Assembly: GCA_028818375.1 (NCBI GenBank)
Contig: JAPPOB010000009.1
Coordinates: forward strand, 1 to 64,000
DNA: 64,000 bases
Direction: 5' to 3'
Origin: Anaerolineaceae bacterium
GTDB taxonomy: Bacteria; Chloroflexota; Anaerolineae; Aggregatilineales; Phototrophicaceae
Shown: piece after piece, positions 61,924 to 64,000 of the stretch
Layout: the number at the start of each line of letters is the position of its first letter
How positions within the stretch are numbered: position 1 is the stretch's first letter
Program-made: the position numbers and the translations under genes
The notes under the pieces: generated by a model
Databases searched by the model: none
What the model was told of the DNA's origin: nothing
Seen by the model: the letters and a program-made list of their open reading frames with translations, nothing else

Positions 61924-62862
61924 ATGACGGGCGCTTCCGCCAGACCAGGCGCGGGCCCCGACTGGCGGCCTGCCTGGTTGCCGGAGATCAACCTGAAACG
62001 GCGCGAAGAAATCGCCGCCTGGTTGTTTCTGACGCCTTTCCTGATTTTCTTTGCCGTCTTCATCGGTCGCGCCATGTTTGCGGCCGTGCAGATGAGTTTC
62101 TACGACTGGCACGCCCTGCGTCCCTCAAGACCCTTTGTTTCCTTCGAAAATTACGAGGAACTGCTCAGGGATGACGTCTTCTGGTTCGCCCTGAAAAACA
62201 CCATCGTCTTCACCGCCATGACTGTTGCAGGTACGACAGTTGTCGCCCTTGCGGCCGCCCTCGCAGTCACGCAACCTGTGCGGCAGGCCAACTTTTTCCG
62301 CGTACTGCTCTACATGCCATCGCTGTTTTCGGTTGGCGCGGTGGGCCTCATCTGGGTCTGGTTGCTGAATTCGCAGTTTGGCGTCATCAACTATGGCCTC
62401 AGTTTCTTCGGTATTCGACCCGTCAACTGGCTGGGCGACCCGGCACTGGTGCTGCCGGCGCTGAGCCTGACGACCATCTGGTGGGCCTTCGGCTTTCCCA
62501 TGCTGATTTTCATCGCGGGCTTGCAAGGCATTCCCGAGCACCTCTATGAAGCGGCGCGCATCGACGGCGCCAACGGCCGCCAGCTGTTCTTCAACATCAC
62601 GCTGCCCCTGCTGCGGCCGACCATCCTCTTCGTCACCGTCACCGGCGTCATCGGTCACTTTCAGGTCTATGGCCAACCCTTCATCATGACCAATGGCGGG
62701 CCCGGACGCTCCTCCTACACGGTTATTTTCTACTTCTACCATACCGCCTGGGCTTCTTTCCGCATGGGCTACGGCGCTGCGGTAGCGGTGGCTTTGGCCG
62801 TCATCATGGCCGTCGTGACCGTCGTGCAATTCCTGGTCATCAGCCGGCGCGTGGAGTACTAG
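61924..62862 (+). CDS. Carbohydrate ABC transporter permease (MalF/UgpA-like)
   Basis: This 312-residue permease has about six membrane helices and the coupling loop EAARIDGANGRQLFFNITLP. It begins with a proline-rich cytoplasmic tail (about 1-30). The ribosome site before the ATG is poor, which together with the upstream hairpin suggests low expression relative to the binding proteins. It forms the channel with the next gene product. The ATPase for this importer is not in the window and is often encoded elsewhere (MsmK/UgpC type). Confidence 0.92.
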   Translation: MTGASARPGAGPDWRPAWLPEINLKRREEIAAWLFLTPFLIFFAVFIGRAMFAAVQMSFYDWHALRPSRPFVSFENYEELLRDDVFWFALKNTIVFTAMTVAGTTVVALAAALAVTQPVRQANFFRVLLYMPSLFSVGAVGLIWVWLLNSQFGVINYGLSFFGIRPVNWLGDPALVLPALSLTTIWWAFGFPMLIFIAGLQGIPEHLYEAARIDGANGRQLFFNITLPLLRPTILFVTVTGVIGHFQVYGQPFIMTNGGPGRSSYTVIFYFYHTAWASFRMGYGAAVAVALAVIMAVVTVVQFLVISRRVEY

Positions 62863-62874
62863 AAGGACCCGCCC

Positions 62875-63729
62875 ATGGCATTGATGCATCGGAGACGCGC
62901 CTGGCAAAACAGGTTCTGGGCCTACCTGGTGCTGGTGGCGCTGTCCCTCTTCGTGTTTTTGCCCATGCTGGTGGTCATCTCACAGTCCCTCATGACCAAC
63001 ATGGAAGTCACTCGCTGGCCGCCGCAGATCGTTCCCGTCCATCCGACGCTGTTCAACTACAATGACGTGCTCACGCGTCAGGACCTGCGCCTCGACCTGT
63101 GGCTGCGCAACAGCATGGTGGCGGCGACGGGCCACACGCTTGCCGTGCTGGTCATTTGCGCGCCGGCGGCCTACGCATTCGCGCGTCTGCGTTTTCGCGG
63201 CAGCAACGCCCTCTTCGCCATCCTGCTGCTGACCATCATGATTCCCTCCCAGGTCACCCTCATCCCCAACTATCTGCTGATGCGGGACCTGAAATGGCTG
63301 GATTCCTTCAACGCCCTCATCTTCCCGGGCGCGGCCAACGTCTTTGGCGTTTTCCTGCTGCGACAGTTCTTTATGCAGATTCCGCAAGAACTGGAGGAAG
63401 CCGCCGTGATGGACGGCGCCGGCTACCTGCGTCGCTTTACGCAAATCGTTCTGCCGCTCTCCTCCAACGCGCTGACGGCGCTGGCTATCTTCGTCTTCCT
63501 GGGTCACTACAACGATCTCTTCTGGCCCTTCATCGTCACCAACAGCCTGGAAACGCGTACCCTGCCCGTGGGTCTGACCATCCTCAACTCGGCCTACGGC
63601 ATGCAGTATCGCCCCATGGTGCTTGCGGGCGCCGTGCTGTCTACCATCCCCATCCTGATCGTCTACATCATCTTCCAGCGCCGCATCATCCAGGGCGTCA
63701 CGCTGACCGGTGGCATGGGCGGCCGCTAA
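62875..63729 (+). CDS. Carbohydrate ABC transporter permease (MalG/UgpE-like)
   Basis: This 284-residue permease has about six helices, and the coupling loop [27 protein letters not shown] precedes the ATG, 12 nt after the MalF-like stop. It is the second half of the pore. The arabinofuranosidase gene begins 47 nt after it. Confidence 0.93.
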   Translation: MALMHRRRAWQNRFWAYLVLVALSLFVFLPMLVVISQSLMTNMEVTRWPPQIVPVHPTLFNYNDVLTRQDLRLDLWLRNSMVAATGHTLAVLVICAPAAYAFARLRFRGSNALFAILLLTIMIPSQVTLIPNYLLMRDLKWLDSFNALIFPGAANVFGVFLLRQFFMQIPQELEEAAVMDGAGYLRRFTQIVLPLSSNALTALAIFVFLGHYNDLFWPFIVTNSLETRTLPVGLTILNSAYGMQYRPMVLAGAVLSTIPILIVYIIFQRRIIQGVTLTGGMGGR

Positions 63730-63776
63730 AGGCGATCACACAAGGGTTTTCGGATTTCCCACGGGAAGGAGCGCCA

Positions 63777-64000
63777 GTGCCCGACAACAGGACGGCTCAC
63801 CTTTACATCGACACCAGGCGAAGCATCAGTCCGGTCTCGCCCCTGATCTTCAGCGGCTTCGCCGAGCACATGGGGCGTTGCATCTATGGCGGCATCTACG
63901 ACCCCGGCTCGCCCCATGCTGACGAGAATGGCCTGCGCCGCGACGTGCTGGCGGCCCTGCGTGAGTTGAACTTTCGTTCCATTCGCTATCCGGGCGGCAA
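63777..64000 (+). CDS. GH51 alpha-L-arabinofuranosidase, 5' end only
   Basis: From the GTG at 63777 the 74 codons present encode the GH51 N-terminus: [19 protein letters not shown], then [16 protein letters not shown] and IRYPGG. GGGAAGGAG precedes the GTG. The rest lies beyond the window. GH51 enzymes release terminal arabinose from arabinoxylan or arabinan oligosaccharides. No signal peptide is seen, so it would act in the cytoplasm on imported oligomers, which gives the best hint for the substrate of the preceding importer. Confidence 0.9.
   Translation, partial: MPDNRTAHLYIDTRRSISPVSPLIFSGFAEHMGRCIYGGIYDPGSPHADENGLRRDVLAALRELNFRSIRYPGG

Overview
The window is GC-rich, gene-dense bacterial DNA that most resembles a Chloroflexota genome (Anaerolineae/Caldilineae-like). 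This is an inference. It rests on many ABC importers for peptides, sugars and amino-acid-like compounds, binding proteins cut at an A-x-A/QD site without a lipobox cysteine, a secreted fibronectin-like protein with a long Thr-Pro linker, a glutaredoxin-thioredoxin reductase fusion (here broken), and hydantoinase, D-aminoacylase and M81 enzymes. I saw no rRNA, tRNA, CRISPR array, insertion sequence or phage gene, but could not run dedicated searches.

Layout. 1-49 is a pure C run, probably a sequence-end artefact. 50-1096 is a lone, lower-GC PD-(D/E)xK nuclease-like gene. 1109-4644 (minus) is a ribose-type sugar ABC importer. 4765-7102 (plus) holds three tandem EthD-like genes and an M24 aminopeptidase. 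7223-10413 (minus) is a DUF4956 - CotH - DUF4956 locus with 11-bp Pho-box-like repeats upstream of both DUF4956 genes; it apparently arose by tandem duplication that also copied the 3' end of the adjacent FAD oxidoreductase gene (10578-11705). 11763-13561 encodes an M19 dipeptidase and an SDR enzyme. 13765-18320 (plus) is a nitrate/taurine/thiamine-precursor-type ABC importer followed by an amidohydrolase and a PfkB kinase. 18361-19920 (minus) has an intact thiol peroxidase and its broken reductase, with a decayed second tpx end at 20203-20268.

20360-31709 is one minus-strand operon: peptide-type binding protein, two permeases, SelA-like PLP enzyme, D-aminoacylase-like amidohydrolase (probable CTG start), class III aminotransferase, M81 peptidase and a DUF3604 protein. 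It has no transporter ATPase, so it may borrow OppD/OppF from the neighbouring operon. 32585-34102 is the secreted Thr-Pro-rich protein.

34274-58809 is the most remarkable part: a 24.5-kb collinear plus-strand block with a complete oligopeptide-type importer (SBP, two permeases, two ATPases), then hydantoinase A, hydantoin/Asp racemase, two hydantoinase B genes, a second hydantoinase A, and six tandem, mutually paralogous hydantoinase-B-like genes of 570-580 residues. The six form two subtypes in the order A A A B B A. Many HyuB-like subunits served by few HyuA-like ATPases suggests a combinatorial or multi-substrate cyclic-amide hydrolase or carboxylase system. 59023-64000 starts a carbohydrate operon: two tandem sugar-binding proteins, two permeases and the 5' end of a GH51 arabinofuranosidase.

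Themes across the window are tandem duplication (EthD x3, DUF4956 x2, HyuB x6+2, sugar SBP x2, two gene-end remnants) and strong RNA hairpins just after five of the six solute-binding-protein genes.
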